Positions 37,149 through 46,856 of a stretch of DNA of 64,000 bases are shown here, one piece after another (positions within the stretch are counted from its first letter, which is position 1; each line of letters opens with the position of its first letter). Position numbers and translations under genes: made by a program. This stretch comes from Candidatus Limnocylindrales bacterium (lineage in GTDB: Bacteria; Desulfobacterota; Binatia; UBA1149; CAITLU01), in NCBI GenBank assembly GCA_035571835.1, contig DATNBU010000038.1, positions 23,920 through 87,919 on the forward strand, read 5' to 3'. The notes under the pieces are model-generated. The model saw only the letters and a program-made list of their open reading frames with translations. It made no database searches and was not told the origin of the DNA.

Positions 37149-38240
37149 ATGCCGCGTGCCGCCGTCGTTTATCAGAAGGACCAGCCGATGAAGGTCGAAC
37201 AGGTCGTGCTTCGCCCGATCGGCGAGCACGAGGTGCTGGTTCGCGTCAAGGCGTGCGGCGTCTGCCACAGCGACCTTTCGGCGCTGAACGAATTCTTCGC
37301 GTGCCCGACGCCGGTCATTCTCGGCCACGAAGCGGCCGGCATCGTCGAGGCCGTCGGCGCCGCCGTGACGAACGTGGAGCCGGGCGATCATGTCGTGGCC
37401 GCGTGGTCGCCGGCATGCGGCGAGTGCCGCTTCTGCAAGTCGGGACGGACGCACCTGTGCAACCTGTCCGACGATCCGACGTCGCGCGCGATGGACCGCG
37501 CGTCGGCCGGCGGAACGCCGGTCGCGTCATTCCTCGGTGTCGGCGGCTTCGCCGAGCAGATCATCCTCGCCGACAACGCGGTGATCCCGATCGACAAGTC
37601 GATGCCGCTCGATCGCGCGGCGCTGCTCGGCTGTGCGGTCATCACCGGATACGGCGCGGCCCGTTACGCGGCCGAGGTCCGCAGCGGCGACGACGTGGCG
37701 GTATTCGGATGCGGCGGCGTCGGGCTCAACATCATTCAGGGCGCGCGCCTTGCCGGCGCGAAGACGATCATCGCGATCGACCTCGACGACGGCAAGCTCG
37801 AGACCGCGCGCAGTTTCGGCGCGACGCATACGCTGCGCGGCGACGCCGAGAACCTGCACAAGCAGATCCGCGCGCTGACGCAGGAACGCGCCGGCCTCGA
37901 CTTCGCGTTCGAGGCCGTCGGCAATCCCGAGATCGCCCGCATCGCGTTCCTGTCGATCGCCAAGGGCGGAGAGGTGATCCTCGTCGGCATCGCGCACATG
38001 AAAGAGAAAGTGTCGCTGTCGCAGATCGCCGCGGTCACGCAGGAGAAGGGCATGCGCGGCACGACCAACGGCTCGGCCGATTCGTGGAAGACCGTGCCTC
38101 TGCTGATCGAGCTCTACAAGAAGAAACAGCTGATGCTCGACGAGCTCGTCTCGCGCACGTACACGCTCGACCAGATCAACGACGCGATGGCCGACCTTCG
38201 CAGCGGACGCAATGCCAGGGGCGTCGTGCTGATGGACTGA
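37149..38240 (+). CDS. Zn-dependent alcohol dehydrogenase (class-III/AdhD-like MDR)
   Basis: 363 residues; AGGAG precedes the ATG. Catalytic Zn: C39 in KACGVCHSDL, H60-E61 in LGHEAAG. Structural Zn: C90, C93, C96 and C104 in PACGECRFCKSGRTHLC. The Rossmann loop is VAVFGCGGVGLNIIQGARLAG. The group includes mycobacterial AdhD and NDMA-dependent alcohol dehydrogenases. It opens the plus-strand run of 37.1-43.3 kb. Confidence 0.9.
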   Translation: MPRAAVVYQKDQPMKVEQVVLRPIGEHEVLVRVKACGVCHSDLSALNEFFACPTPVILGHEAAGIVEAVGAAVTNVEPGDHVVAAWSPACGECRFCKSGRTHLCNLSDDPTSRAMDRASAGGTPVASFLGVGGFAEQIILADNAVIPIDKSMPLDRAALLGCAVITGYGAARYAAEVRSGDDVAVFGCGGVGLNIIQGARLAGAKTIIAIDLDDGKLETARSFGATHTLRGDAENLHKQIRALTQERAGLDFAFEAVGNPEIARIAFLSIAKGGEVILVGIAHMKEKVSLSQIAAVTQEKGMRGTTNGSADSWKTVPLLIELYKKKQLMLDELVSRTYTLDQINDAMADLRSGRNARGVVLMD

Positions 38241-38263
38241 CCGTGCGCGGCATCGTCATCCAT

Positions 38264-38959
38264 ATGCGCCCGCGAGCTGCGGGCGGCGCGATCGTTTCGA
38301 GCCTGCTGTCCCTGCTGATGACGGCCGTGCTGGCGCTGGCGCCGGCTCCGCTTCGCGCGCAAGTCGAGCCGGCGGAGCCGCCCGAACCCCCGGGGCCGAT
38401 CGTCAGCCCGTTCGGTCCCGGTTACGATCCGACCAGACCGGCGCCGACCGAACCCGAAACCAGCGGTCCCGGCATCGCGTCGGCCACCGTGATCTCTTCC
38501 GGTACGGCCGACATTCGCGAGTTTCATGCGCCGGACATCCACGCAGCCATGTCCTACAGCGCCGTCGTGCTCGACGCGCACATCCCGGCGGCTTCGACCA
38601 CGCCGGTACTCGGCGCATCGTCGGTGTTCGCGAAGTCCGACGACGGGACGCAGACGCCGGTATACGCGATCTGTCTTCCGACGGCGGAAGCTCCGCTCAC
38701 GGTCTACCACGGAGCCGACGGCCGACTGGCCAGGTGGCATATCGACACCGGGGGCAGGCTTTACGATTGCGGCGGACGAAATGCGCGCCTCGCGTACAAG
38801 CTCGGCGAAGGCGGAATGCGCGTGACGACCGAATCTGCATGGGACGGGCCGATGCTGTTCCTTTTCAAGACACCGGCCTCTCCGATCCGCCACATCGTCG
38901 TGGCCGGCCTCGACGTCGAAGTCGTGCAGCCGAAGACGGACGGCGACAGCACGAACTGA
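38264..38959 (+). CDS. Secreted protein, unknown
   Basis: About 231 residues. Signal peptide VSSLLSLLMTAVLALAPAPLRAQ, then a Pro/Glu-rich linker (AEPPEPPGPIVSPFGPG). The rest is a small all-beta domain with AICLPTAEAPLTVYHGADG and RLYDCGGRNARLAYKL, with a Cys pair. I do not recognise it. GTG 38243 is a second possible start. It is 23 bp behind the dehydrogenase gene. Confidence 0.6.
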   Translation: MRPRAAGGAIVSSLLSLLMTAVLALAPAPLRAQVEPAEPPEPPGPIVSPFGPGYDPTRPAPTEPETSGPGIASATVISSGTADIREFHAPDIHAAMSYSAVVLDAHIPAASTTPVLGASSVFAKSDDGTQTPVYAICLPTAEAPLTVYHGADGRLARWHIDTGGRLYDCGGRNARLAYKLGEGGMRVTTESAWDGPMLFLFKTPASPIRHIVVAGLDVEVVQPKTDGDSTN

Positions 38960-38967
38960 GGAAAACG

Positions 38968-40038
38968 ATGGCGGTCATTCGCAAGAAGACGGGAAACTTT
39001 CTCGAGGATTTCAAGGTCGGCGCCGTGATGCGCCACAAGGGCGGAAAGACCGTCAACGAGGGCCTGTTCAACGCGTTCACCGAATTCAACATGACGACCA
39101 ATCCGCTCTCGAAGAACCGCGAGTATGCGCGCCTGTACGGTTACGACGACATCGTCTGCCCGCCCGGCCTCGTCATGCTCGTCGTGTTCTCGCAGACGGT
39201 CGAGGACGTTTCCGAGAACGCGCGCGCGAATCTCGAGTACATCAACATGCGCTTCGGTGCGCCCGTGTACCCTGGAGATACGCTCGAGGCCGAGACCACC
39301 GTGCTCGGCGTCACCCGGTCGTCGAAGGATCCCACCCTCGGCGTCGTTCACGTGGCGAGTCTCGGCCGCAAGCAGACCGGCGAGGTCGTCATTGCGTTCG
39401 AGCGCAAGGTCCAGGTCTGGAAAGGCGACATGTCGGCAACCGTCGTCGATGCGCAGATCGGCCAGAAGCCGTCGGTCGAATGCACGCCGTGGATCCCGCC
39501 GTACGACAAGACCCGCGCCTACGGGTCCAAGGCGCACCTTTCGAACCGCGACACGTACTTCGAGGATTTCCATGCGGGCGACGTCTACGAGCATTCGCGC
39601 GGCCGCGTGATGACCGACGAGCACATCGCGCTGACGGCGCAGCTCGACAACACGTCGCAGGTGCACTGCAACCAGCACATGATCGACTCGAACCCCGACA
39701 AGTACCTCGGCGGCCGCCTGATCATCTTTGGCGGCATTCCGTTCAACCTGTGTCTCGGCATCTCTTCGCCCGACATCGCCGACAACTCGCTGGCCGACGT
39801 CGTCTACACGACCGGGCGCCACGTCGCGCCGCTGTTTTCCGGCGACACGGTGTTCGCGGCGACCGAGATCCGCGAGTGCCGCGACTATCCCGGTCGCCCG
39901 GATCTTGGTCTGGTTGCGGTGACGCTGCGCGGTCACAAATTTCGCAAGCCCAAAGAAGGCGAAGAGGGTCCGCAGAAGGTCGAGATCTTCATTCTCGACA
40001 GAGAGCTGGCCGTCAAGCGCCGCGGGTACTACACCTGA
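38968..40038 (+). CDS. Double-hotdog MaoC-family hydratase
   Basis: 356 residues with two MaoC-like hotdog domains. It matches the beta-methylmalyl-CoA dehydratase/mesaconyl-CoA hydratase group: KTGNFLEDFKVGAVMRHKGGK, RFGAPVYPGDTLEAETTVLG, and in the second half NTSQVHCNQHMIDS and GRLIIFGGIPFNLCLGISSPD. It likely hydrates an enoyl-CoA or mesaconyl-CoA. GAGG precedes the ATG. Joined closely to the following YgfZ gene. Confidence 0.88.
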   Translation: MAVIRKKTGNFLEDFKVGAVMRHKGGKTVNEGLFNAFTEFNMTTNPLSKNREYARLYGYDDIVCPPGLVMLVVFSQTVEDVSENARANLEYINMRFGAPVYPGDTLEAETTVLGVTRSSKDPTLGVVHVASLGRKQTGEVVIAFERKVQVWKGDMSATVVDAQIGQKPSVECTPWIPPYDKTRAYGSKAHLSNRDTYFEDFHAGDVYEHSRGRVMTDEHIALTAQLDNTSQVHCNQHMIDSNPDKYLGGRLIIFGGIPFNLCLGISSPDIADNSLADVVYTTGRHVAPLFSGDTVFAATEIRECRDYPGRPDLGLVAVTLRGHKFRKPKEGEEGPQKVEIFILDRELAVKRRGYYT

Positions 40039-40042
40039 AGTG

Positions 40043-41122
40043 ATGAAGAGCGAGAAACCGCGAGTGCCTGCCCGAGAGCCTGCAGAGGAAATTCCCTACG
40101 AAGGCGTCCGGACGCCCGCGTGGTTCTCCGGTCTCAAGCCCGAGTGGAAAGCACTCGACGAACACGCCGGCGTGTTCGATGCGAGCTGGCGCCGCTGGTT
40201 TCCCGCCGTCGGCGAGGAGCGGCGCGAATTCCTGCACGGACAGACCACCGCCAACGTCACCGCGCTCCAGCCGGGAACCGGCGCGCCGGCAGCGACGCTC
40301 ACGGCCCAAGGCCGGCCGCTCGCGCTGTTCGCGCTGTATGAGACCGGCGAGCGCATCTGGATCGCATCGACCGCTTCGGCGGCAGCGGCGACGCGCACGG
40401 CGCTGTCGAGATTCCTGGTCGCCGACGACTGCGATTTCGAACCCGACGTCGACGCACGCTGCATGACGGTTGCCGGTCCGCGCGCCGCGGACATCCTTTC
40501 GCGCAACGGCGCGGCCGGAGCGCCATCGCTCGGGCCGTGGGCCGTCACGTCGACGACGATTGCCGGAGAAGACGTGCAGATCTTCTCGCGCGCGGACCTT
40601 CGCGTGCCGTGTTACGACGTACTGGTCTGCAATCCGGAGGGAAGGCCGGGCGACGCGGATCGCGTGCTGCGTGCAATCGAGTCGTCCGGCGCCGTGCGCT
40701 GCGGTGCTGCAGCGCTCGAGATCGTGCGCATCGAGAGCGGCACGGTTCGCTACGGCGTCGATCTCGATGAAAAGCGCATCGCGATCGAAGCGCGGCTCGA
40801 GTGGGCCATTCATTTCGCGAAAGGCTGCTACGTGGGCCAGGAAGTCATCGAGCGCGCCGTCAGCCGCGGACGCATCAACCACGAGATGTGCCTGCTCAAG
40901 GTCGCGCCGGGCGTGGCGCCGGGCGCGACCGTCGAAGGCGGCACGGACAGCGACGTCGTGACCAGCGTTGCCGTGTCACCGCGGCTCGGGCCGATCGCAC
41001 TGGCCTATCTCCCGGCGAAGAGCGCGGCCGGAGGCAGCGTGATGCTTCGCAGCGCAGACGTGTCGTCGAAGGCCACACTGCTGCCATGGCCGCGGGCGCG
41101 CGTGCTCGCCGGCCGCGGGTAA
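40043..41122 (+). CDS. ygfZ: YgfZ/GcvT-like folate-binding protein
   Basis: About 359 residues of the GcvT fold. The YgfZ signature KGCYVGQE is at about residue 260, with the Cys that is essential in E. coli YgfZ. The N-terminal half has REFLHGQTTANVTALQPG. YgfZ helps assemble or repair iron-sulphur clusters together with folate. A GTG directly before ATG 40043 (at 40040) is also open. Confidence 0.9.
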   Translation: MKSEKPRVPAREPAEEIPYEGVRTPAWFSGLKPEWKALDEHAGVFDASWRRWFPAVGEERREFLHGQTTANVTALQPGTGAPAATLTAQGRPLALFALYETGERIWIASTASAAAATRTALSRFLVADDCDFEPDVDARCMTVAGPRAADILSRNGAAGAPSLGPWAVTSTTIAGEDVQIFSRADLRVPCYDVLVCNPEGRPGDADRVLRAIESSGAVRCGAAALEIVRIESGTVRYGVDLDEKRIAIEARLEWAIHFAKGCYVGQEVIERAVSRGRINHEMCLLKVAPGVAPGATVEGGTDSDVVTSVAVSPRLGPIALAYLPAKSAAGGSVMLRSADVSSKATLLPWPRARVLAGRG

Positions 41123-41131
41123 CAGATCGAC

Positions 41132-42754
41132 GTGAGCGCGGGGGCATCCACAGTCGTCGAGGGTCGCTTCCGCTGGTTCGTGCGCGGCGACATCGACGGC
41201 TTCTTCGGTCTCGCGATCGACAACCTCGTCCAGCTGCTCGTCATCGTCGGCCTCTGCCGCTCGGTGCTCGGTTTCAGCGACGAGCTGCTGTTCGGGCGCG
41301 TGCTGCCCGGCGCCGCCGTGTCGATCCTGGTCGGCAACATCTTCTATTCGTGGCAGGCGTCGCGGCTTGCGGCGCGCACGGGGCGCGCGAACGTGACCGC
41401 GCTGCCGTACGGCATCAATACCGTCAGCCTGTTCGCGTTCATTTTTCTCGTGATGCTCCCGTCCAAGCTCGCTGCGCAGGGCGCCGGCATGTCGGCGGAC
41501 GAAGCTTCGCAGCGCGCGTGGCGCGACGGGCTTGCCGCGTGCTTCGGAAGCGGCGTGCTCGAGTGCGCCGGCGCGTTCGTTGCCGAGGCGATCCGCCGCA
41601 GCACTCCGCGCGCGGCGCTGCTGTCGTCGCTCGCCGGCATTGCCGTGTCGTTCATCGCGCTCGGGTTCTTCTTCAAGGCGTATGCGTCGCCGATGGTCGG
41701 CATCCCGACGCTCGTCATCGTGCTGGTCGCGTACTTCGGCCGCGTGCGCTTCGCCGGCGGCATACCCGGCGGGCTGATCGCGATTGCGGCCGGTACGCTG
41801 CTTTGCTGGCTGAGCGGTGTGGCCGGCGCTGCCGACGGCGCGTGGCAGGGTGCGCTCGCCAATCTCGGCCTGCGCCTTCCGCATGCGGCGCTCGGCGATC
41901 TGCTGCGCTCGATCGGCGACGGGAGCCTCGTCGCGTATCTGTCGGTGATCGTGCCGATGGGCGTCGTCAACGTCGTCGGCTCGCTGCAGAACATCGAAAG
42001 CGCTTCGGCAGCGGGCGACGAGTACGAGGCGCGGCCGTCGCTGCTCGCCAACGGCATCGGCACGCTCGCGGCGTGCGTGTTCGGCAGCTGTTTTCCGACC
42101 ACGATCTACATCGGACATCCCGGATGGAAGGCAATGGGTGCGCGCGCCGGCTACTCGATCCTCGGCGGTGCGTTCGCGACCGTGCTGTGCCTTACCGGCG
42201 CGGCGGGCATCGTCGCGCTCGCGGTGCCGATCGAAGCCGGCATGGCGATCGTGCTGTGGATCGGCATCGTCATCGTCGCGCAGGCGTTCGAAGCGACGCC
42301 GCGCAAGCACGCTGCCGCGGTTGCGGTCGGGCTGCTGCCCGGCGTTGCAGCCTGGGGCACGCTGATGCTGAAGACCGGGCTTCGCGCCGGCGGCGCCGGA
42401 GTTCCCGGCGGGCCGCCGTTCTCCGCGGCGCTCGAACAGTCGCTCGCCAATTTCGATCTTGCCGGACGTGGTGCGTTCGCGCTCGAACAGGGCTTCATCT
42501 TCACCGCAATGATCCTTGCGGCGGCGACCGCGGAGATCATCGACCGGCGTTTCGATCGCGCGGCGGCATGGTGCGCCGTCGCCGCCGTGCTGTCGTTCGT
42601 CGGGCTCATGCACGCGTACACGTGGACGCCCGGCGATACGGTCGTCGCGCTCGGTTTCGGCACCGGCGCTTCGTGGGCGGGTGCCTATCTCCTCGCGGCA
42701 GGCATCCTGGCGGTGATCCCGATGATCACCACCGAAGGCGAAGGCGGACACTGA
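41132..42754 (+). CDS. NCS2-like xanthine/uracil-type permease
   Basis: 540 residues, about 12-14 membrane helices. It opens with FRWFVRGDIDGFFGLAIDNLVQLLVIVGL and has the NCS2-type half-helix segment TALPYGINTVSLFAF, then NVVGSLQNIESASAAGDEY, typical of the AzgA/purine branch. It should transport a purine or similar base with protons or ions. It follows YgfZ by a few bases. Confidence 0.88.
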   Translation: MSAGASTVVEGRFRWFVRGDIDGFFGLAIDNLVQLLVIVGLCRSVLGFSDELLFGRVLPGAAVSILVGNIFYSWQASRLAARTGRANVTALPYGINTVSLFAFIFLVMLPSKLAAQGAGMSADEASQRAWRDGLAACFGSGVLECAGAFVAEAIRRSTPRAALLSSLAGIAVSFIALGFFFKAYASPMVGIPTLVIVLVAYFGRVRFAGGIPGGLIAIAAGTLLCWLSGVAGAADGAWQGALANLGLRLPHAALGDLLRSIGDGSLVAYLSVIVPMGVVNVVGSLQNIESASAAGDEYEARPSLLANGIGTLAACVFGSCFPTTIYIGHPGWKAMGARAGYSILGGAFATVLCLTGAAGIVALAVPIEAGMAIVLWIGIVIVAQAFEATPRKHAAAVAVGLLPGVAAWGTLMLKTGLRAGGAGVPGGPPFSAALEQSLANFDLAGRGAFALEQGFIFTAMILAAATAEIIDRRFDRAAAWCAVAAVLSFVGLMHAYTWTPGDTVVALGFGTGASWAGAYLLAAGILAVIPMITTEGEGGH

Positions 42755-42762
42755 GGCGCGCA

Positions 42763-43287
42763 ATGGTGCTGGTCTTCGCGTACGGCTCCAATCTCTGCAT
42801 CGAAAGGCTGCATGCGCGCACGCCGAGCGCGCGTGTCGTGTCGGTTGCGACACTCGCCGGCCACACGCTTCGCTGGCACAAGCGCAGCCGCGACGGCTCC
42901 GGCAAGTGCGACGCATTCGAGACCGGCTGCGAGGACGACCGGATCTGGGGCGTCGTCTACGAGCTGACTCCCGAAGACAAGATCGTTCTCGACGCGTTCG
43001 AAGGGCTCGGCGAAGATTACTTCGAAAAGACCGTTACCGTGCGCTCACCGGACGGCGAAAGCTTCGAAGCGACCGCATACGTGGCCAACCCCGAGCTTCT
43101 CGACGAGAACGTGCGGCCGTACCGCTGGTACAAAGGCTTCGTGACGACCGGAGCTGTGCAGCACGAGTTTCCCAAGGAATATCTCGACGTGCTCGAAGCC
43201 GTCGAGGAGCACGACGACGTCGACCGCGAGCGTCACGAGCGCGAATGGACGGTGCTCGAAGCGGCGCTGCGACGGCTGCGCAGATAA
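42763..43287 (+). CDS. Gamma-glutamylcyclotransferase-family protein
   Basis: 174 residues. The family opening VFAYGSN (7-10) and the catalytic Glu E80 (IVLDAFEGLGEDYF) are present. It likely cleaves gamma-glutamyl peptides to 5-oxoproline, or a related amide. It begins 9 bp after the permease stop and is the end of the plus-strand run. Confidence 0.9.
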   Translation: MVLVFAYGSNLCIERLHARTPSARVVSVATLAGHTLRWHKRSRDGSGKCDAFETGCEDDRIWGVVYELTPEDKIVLDAFEGLGEDYFEKTVTVRSPDGESFEATAYVANPELLDENVRPYRWYKGFVTTGAVQHEFPKEYLDVLEAVEEHDDVDRERHEREWTVLEAALRRLRR

Positions 43288-43298
43288 CTGTCCGTTCG

Positions 43299-44051
43299 CT
43301 ATCCGAACAGCAGCTTGCTGCCGGCGATCAGCAGCACCACCGCGAGCAGTCGCTTGATCACGACCGGAGCGAAGCGCCGGCTCCCGTAGTACGATCCCAC
43401 CGCCCCGCCGATGCCGGCCGCCGCGAGCAGGGCGAACGCGAACGCCGGAAACTGCCCGGTGCTCGTCACGTTGCCGAGCAGCCCCGAAATCGAGTTCACG
43501 AGAATGAACAGTGACGACGTCGCGGCGGTCGGCTTGGTGCGGGCCCAGTGCATCAGCAGCATCACCGGCGTCAGGAAGATGCCGCCGCCGGTTCCGGTAA
43601 GCCCCGACAACAGGCCGATTGCTCCGCCGACGCCGACGGCGACCGGAACAGGCGGCCGGCTCGGCTCGATCTCGGCCGGCGGGCGCGCGAAGAAGCGGGC
43701 CGCCGAATACAGCAGGACCACGCCGACCAGCATGTGAAACACGTGCGCCGGCAGCGTCAGGTAGCCGCCCATGTACGCGAGCGGAACCGACAGCAGCGCA
43801 AACGGCCAGAACAGCGGCCACGAGAAATGCCCGGCCCTCCAGAACTGAAAGCTGCCGATCGAGGCGACGAGGATGTTGAGCGCAAGCGCCGTCGGCTTGA
43901 TGGACGCCGGCGCAAGCCCGGCGAGCGACATGATGGCGATGTAGCCGGATGCCCCGGCGTGACCGACCGACGAGTAGAGGAAGGCGATCACGAGAACGCC
44001 GAGCGTGAGCAGCATGAGGGTTTCGGCAGTCACGGAGTCAGAGCTTCCCAC
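43299..44051 (-). CDS. TauE/SafE-family permease
   Basis: 250 residues with about eight helices and the TauE/SafE repeat GHAGASGYIAIMSLAG and GLTGTGGGIFLTPVMLLM. These proteins export sulphite or sulphonates, but many have unknown substrates. The two halves are inverted repeats as usual. Confidence 0.92.
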   Translation of the reverse strand: MGSSDSVTAETLMLLTLGVLVIAFLYSSVGHAGASGYIAIMSLAGLAPASIKPTALALNILVASIGSFQFWRAGHFSWPLFWPFALLSVPLAYMGGYLTLPAHVFHMLVGVVLLYSAARFFARPPAEIEPSRPPVPVAVGVGGAIGLLSGLTGTGGGIFLTPVMLLMHWARTKPTAATSSLFILVNSISGLLGNVTSTGQFPAFAFALLAAAGIGGAVGSYYGSRRFAPVVIKRLLAVVLLIAGSKLLFG

Positions 44052-44108
44052 GGAGAGGTCGCGCGCAGCGCTGCGGACAGTCGCAGATCCCCGCGATGCC
44101 GGGCGCGG

Positions 44109-45050
44109 TCAATGCTCGGGACCGGTCTCGGTTGCGGCCTTGCGCAGCGCCGCGATGCGCTCGGCGCTCGGCTCGGGAATCCCGGCCTTGCGAAGCTTCG
44201 ATGCAACCACCGGCTGCTCGCTCAGGATGGCGAATTCGAGGAGCGTGACTTCGTCGTCCATCTTCACCCGCGGGTCGGCGCCGGCATCGATCAGCATGCC
44301 GACCATGTCGGGATTGCTCTTGCCGACCGCGAGAGTCAGCGCATCGAAATCGGAATCCTCGTCGGTCATGCGTGCCGACAGTTTCGGTCTGGCTTCGAGA
44401 AGCGCGCGCAGCACGCCGGAGTTTCCGGAAGCGACGGCCTGCATGACGGCGGTCTTGCCGTTGTCGGCGGCCTCGTCGATATCGGCGCCGGCGCCGAGAA
44501 GCGCTTTGACGACGGCCGCCGTTCCGGTCGACGACGCGGCGGCGATCAGTGCGGTATCGCCTTCGCGCGGTTTCAGGTCCTCGTCGACGGCATGCAGCTT
44601 CAGGTTCACGTTCGCTCCCGCGCGAAGCAGCAGCTTGACGGTATCGATGTCACCGTTCTCGGAGGCGAGGAACAGCGGAGACAGGCCCGCGCTCGTGCGG
44701 TTCGGATCGGCCTTCGCGTCGAGAAGCAGCGAGACGATCTCGCTGTGGCGCCCGGCGGTCGCATAGAGCAGCGCGTTGGCTCCCGATGTTCGCGACGCGT
44801 TCGGATCGACGCCTTCCTTGAGCAGCTGCCGGACCTTGTCGGTATTGCCGTCCTCGCAGGCCACCAGCAGGTCGGCGCTGCGGAGGATCGCTTTGACCTC
44901 CGAGATCTCCTCGGGCTTCGGCGCCGGCATTTCCTTCGCTGGCTTGGTCGCGGCCGATGCGGTGAGGGGCACGAGCATCGCCGCTGCGACGAACGCCCAG
45001 CTCAGCATGGATATCGCGGTGTGGAGCGGAGCCGGACGGGACAAGAGCAT
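44109..45050 (-). CDS. Secreted ankyrin-repeat protein
   Basis: About 313 residues. Signal peptide (MLSWAFVAAAMLVPLTASA). About six ankyrin repeats, e.g. ANALLYATAGRHSEIVSLLLDAKADPN, LSPLFLASENGDIDTVKLLLRAGANVN and KTAVMQAVASGNSGVLRALLEARP. A second ankyrin protein lies at 22898. The start may also be ATG 45008. Confidence 0.87.
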   Translation of the reverse strand: MLLSRPAPLHTAISMLSWAFVAAAMLVPLTASAATKPAKEMPAPKPEEISEVKAILRSADLLVACEDGNTDKVRQLLKEGVDPNASRTSGANALLYATAGRHSEIVSLLLDAKADPNRTSAGLSPLFLASENGDIDTVKLLLRAGANVNLKLHAVDEDLKPREGDTALIAAASSTGTAAVVKALLGAGADIDEAADNGKTAVMQAVASGNSGVLRALLEARPKLSARMTDEDSDFDALTLAVGKSNPDMVGMLIDAGADPRVKMDDEVTLLEFAILSEQPVVASKLRKAGIPEPSAERIAALRKAATETGPEH

Positions 45051-45101
45051 GCGCGAGTGTGCCAAAAACCTGTTCGCGACGAAAGATCCGGACGTGTGCG
45101 A

Positions 45102-45998
45102 TCAGATGTCGTCGACTCCGGCCGGGAACAGCGGCTCGATTGCATGCTCGGCGATGTCGAAATCGATCTCCGCCGCAGTGGGTTCGCTCGCCGGCAGCGC
45201 GGCGGCATCGAGGATGAGCGGCAGCAGCCGGCCGTCGCTCGACGAGTTCAGGAAAAACCCGGGACGCGACAGCGCGAAGTGCACGCCACGACGGATGGCG
45301 TCCGGATCGGTCAGCGGCTCGTACCAGCTGAAGTGCGGCGCATCGCTGCCGTCTCCCCACCGCCGCCGCGCGATGGACTTGATCGTCTGCACGGCCACTC
45401 CGCGCGCGAAGCAGATGTCGATGAGCGCCTCGAAGTCGGCGGCGTAGGCCGGCTGCCGCATCATCGACGCATTGTAGGGGACGAGCACGCTGTCGAACGC
45501 GAAGCGCTCGAGGCTGCGGATGTGCTGGCGGGCGACCGAGTATCCGTGCCCCGTCACGCCGAGGAAGCGCACCAGGCCTTCGCTTCGCGCATCGATGAGC
45601 GCTTCGAGCGCGCCGCCCGGCCCCATCGCGACTTCCCAGTCGTGTTCGGCAACGAGGTTGTGAAGCTGGATCAGGTCGACGTGGCAGGCGCCGAGTCGTT
45701 CGAGCGAGCGATGAATGCTTTCGCGCGCGCCGCTTTTCGTGCGGGCGCCGGTCTTGGTCGCAAGGAAGAAGTCCCTGCGGTGCCTCGTCATCCACGGCGC
45801 GATGCGAAGCTCGGAATCGCCGTAGTCGGCAGCGGTGTCGATGTGGTTGACGCCGCGCTCGAGGAGCAGCTCGAGCAGGCGGTCGGCGCGCTCCTGGCGC
45901 ATCGAGAACAGCGCGGCGGCGCCGAAGATCACGCGGCTCGAGTCGTGTCCGGTGCGTCCGAACGGTGCCTTGTCGATGCTGCCGGCGCGAGTGACCAC
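45102..45998 (-). CDS. Aldo/keto reductase
   Basis: 298 residues. Catalytic tetrad D54, Y59 (HIDTAADYGDSE), K82 (LATKTGAR) and H113 (DLIQLHNLV) all present. Typical NADPH-dependent reductase of a carbonyl substrate. No operon partner. Confidence 0.92.
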   Translation of the reverse strand: MVTRAGSIDKAPFGRTGHDSSRVIFGAAALFSMRQERADRLLELLLERGVNHIDTAADYGDSELRIAPWMTRHRRDFFLATKTGARTKSGARESIHRSLERLGACHVDLIQLHNLVAEHDWEVAMGPGGALEALIDARSEGLVRFLGVTGHGYSVARQHIRSLERFAFDSVLVPYNASMMRQPAYAADFEALIDICFARGVAVQTIKSIARRRWGDGSDAPHFSWYEPLTDPDAIRRGVHFALSRPGFFLNSSSDGRLLPLILDAAALPASEPTAAEIDFDIAEHAIEPLFPAGVDDI

Positions 45999-46061
45999 GG
46001 CGGATCTTTTAGTCGGTACGCGGGCGTCGTGCGAGCGCCGCGCCGAGAATACACGAGAGCA

Positions 46062-46856
46062 TCACGGCGCTCCGAGGTGCACGGGATTTTCGCCTGCGCC
46101 GTCGAGCCACAGATCGATGCCGGTGAGCTTTCCGCCGCTCGCATGCAGCACGATCCGGCGGGCGCTCCTGCCTTGGAACGCCCCGCGATCGATCGTCCGC
46201 GCGGGCGCGACCACGATGTCGGCGTCGCCGCCGTGGAATTCGCATCGACCTGTGCCTGCAGCGGTGATGCGGGCGCATGCATCCGCCTCGGCGAGGTCCG
46301 GCTCGAGCCCGAACGGCCACGGCAACTGCACTGCGGGCGGCGTGGATACTGCCGATTCCTTCGCGGCGAGGTCGCCCGCGGCTGCGGGTGCAGATTGATC
46401 CCGCAACTCCGCCCGTGAGCGCAGGGCAGCGACAGCAGGAGGCGGCGGAGCTGCAGCCGGCGGAGCCGCAGCGGGCGCAGCCGGAGCAGAAAGCCGCGCG
46501 GAATCCGTTTGCGGTGCATCGGCGAGGAACTGGTCTTCGCTCTTCGCACGGCTCTCCACCGTATCGACCGCGCGCGAGTGGTCCGCATGCGGCTCCGGCT
46601 CGAGGCGCGTCAGCGCGAACGTAACGAGAATGCTCGCGGCCGCAGCAAGCGGAACTCCCCAGCGAATGAGCGTCCGGCTGCGCAGCGAGCGGCGTCGCGT
46701 CGCCTGGCGGCGAGCGGCGGCAAGAATTGCGTTGTCGATTTCGACCGGAGGCTCGAGCTTCGGCATCGTGTGGTAGAGACGGCGAAGCGATTCGTCGTCC
46801 GGCATTGCATCGGAATCGTCGTGAGCGCCGGCGTTCGGATCGTCGGTCACAGCCAT
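46062..46856 (-). CDS. Putative anti-sigma factor, membrane protein
   Basis: 264 residues. N-terminal cytosolic segment LRRLYHTMPKLEPPVEIDNAIL, then one membrane helix (LIRWGVPLAAAASILVTFAL) and a Pro/Ala-rich outside part ending in a domain with two Cys. No zinc-binding HxxxC pattern is present, so it is a non-ZAS type. Its start overlaps the sigma-factor stop by 10 bases. Confidence 0.75.
   Translation of the reverse strand: MAVTDDPNAGAHDDSDAMPDDESLRRLYHTMPKLEPPVEIDNAILAAARRQATRRRSLRSRTLIRWGVPLAAAASILVTFALTRLEPEPHADHSRAVDTVESRAKSEDQFLADAPQTDSARLSAPAAPAAAPPAAAPPPPAVAALRSRAELRDQSAPAAAGDLAAKESAVSTPPAVQLPWPFGLEPDLAEADACARITAAGTGRCEFHGGDADIVVAPARTIDRGAFQGRSARRIVLHASGGKLTGIDLWLDGAGENPVHLGAP

Noticed and set aside
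35625..37454. 609-codon minus-strand frame under the MMPL gene
   Set aside because: Asp/Arg/His-rich shadow without signal peptide or motif; the plus-strand gene has clear transporter and nucleotide-binding domains.
43548..46418. 956-codon plus-strand frame across the TauE, ankyrin and aldo/keto reductase region
   Set aside because: Antisense to three well-supported genes; no recognisable domain.
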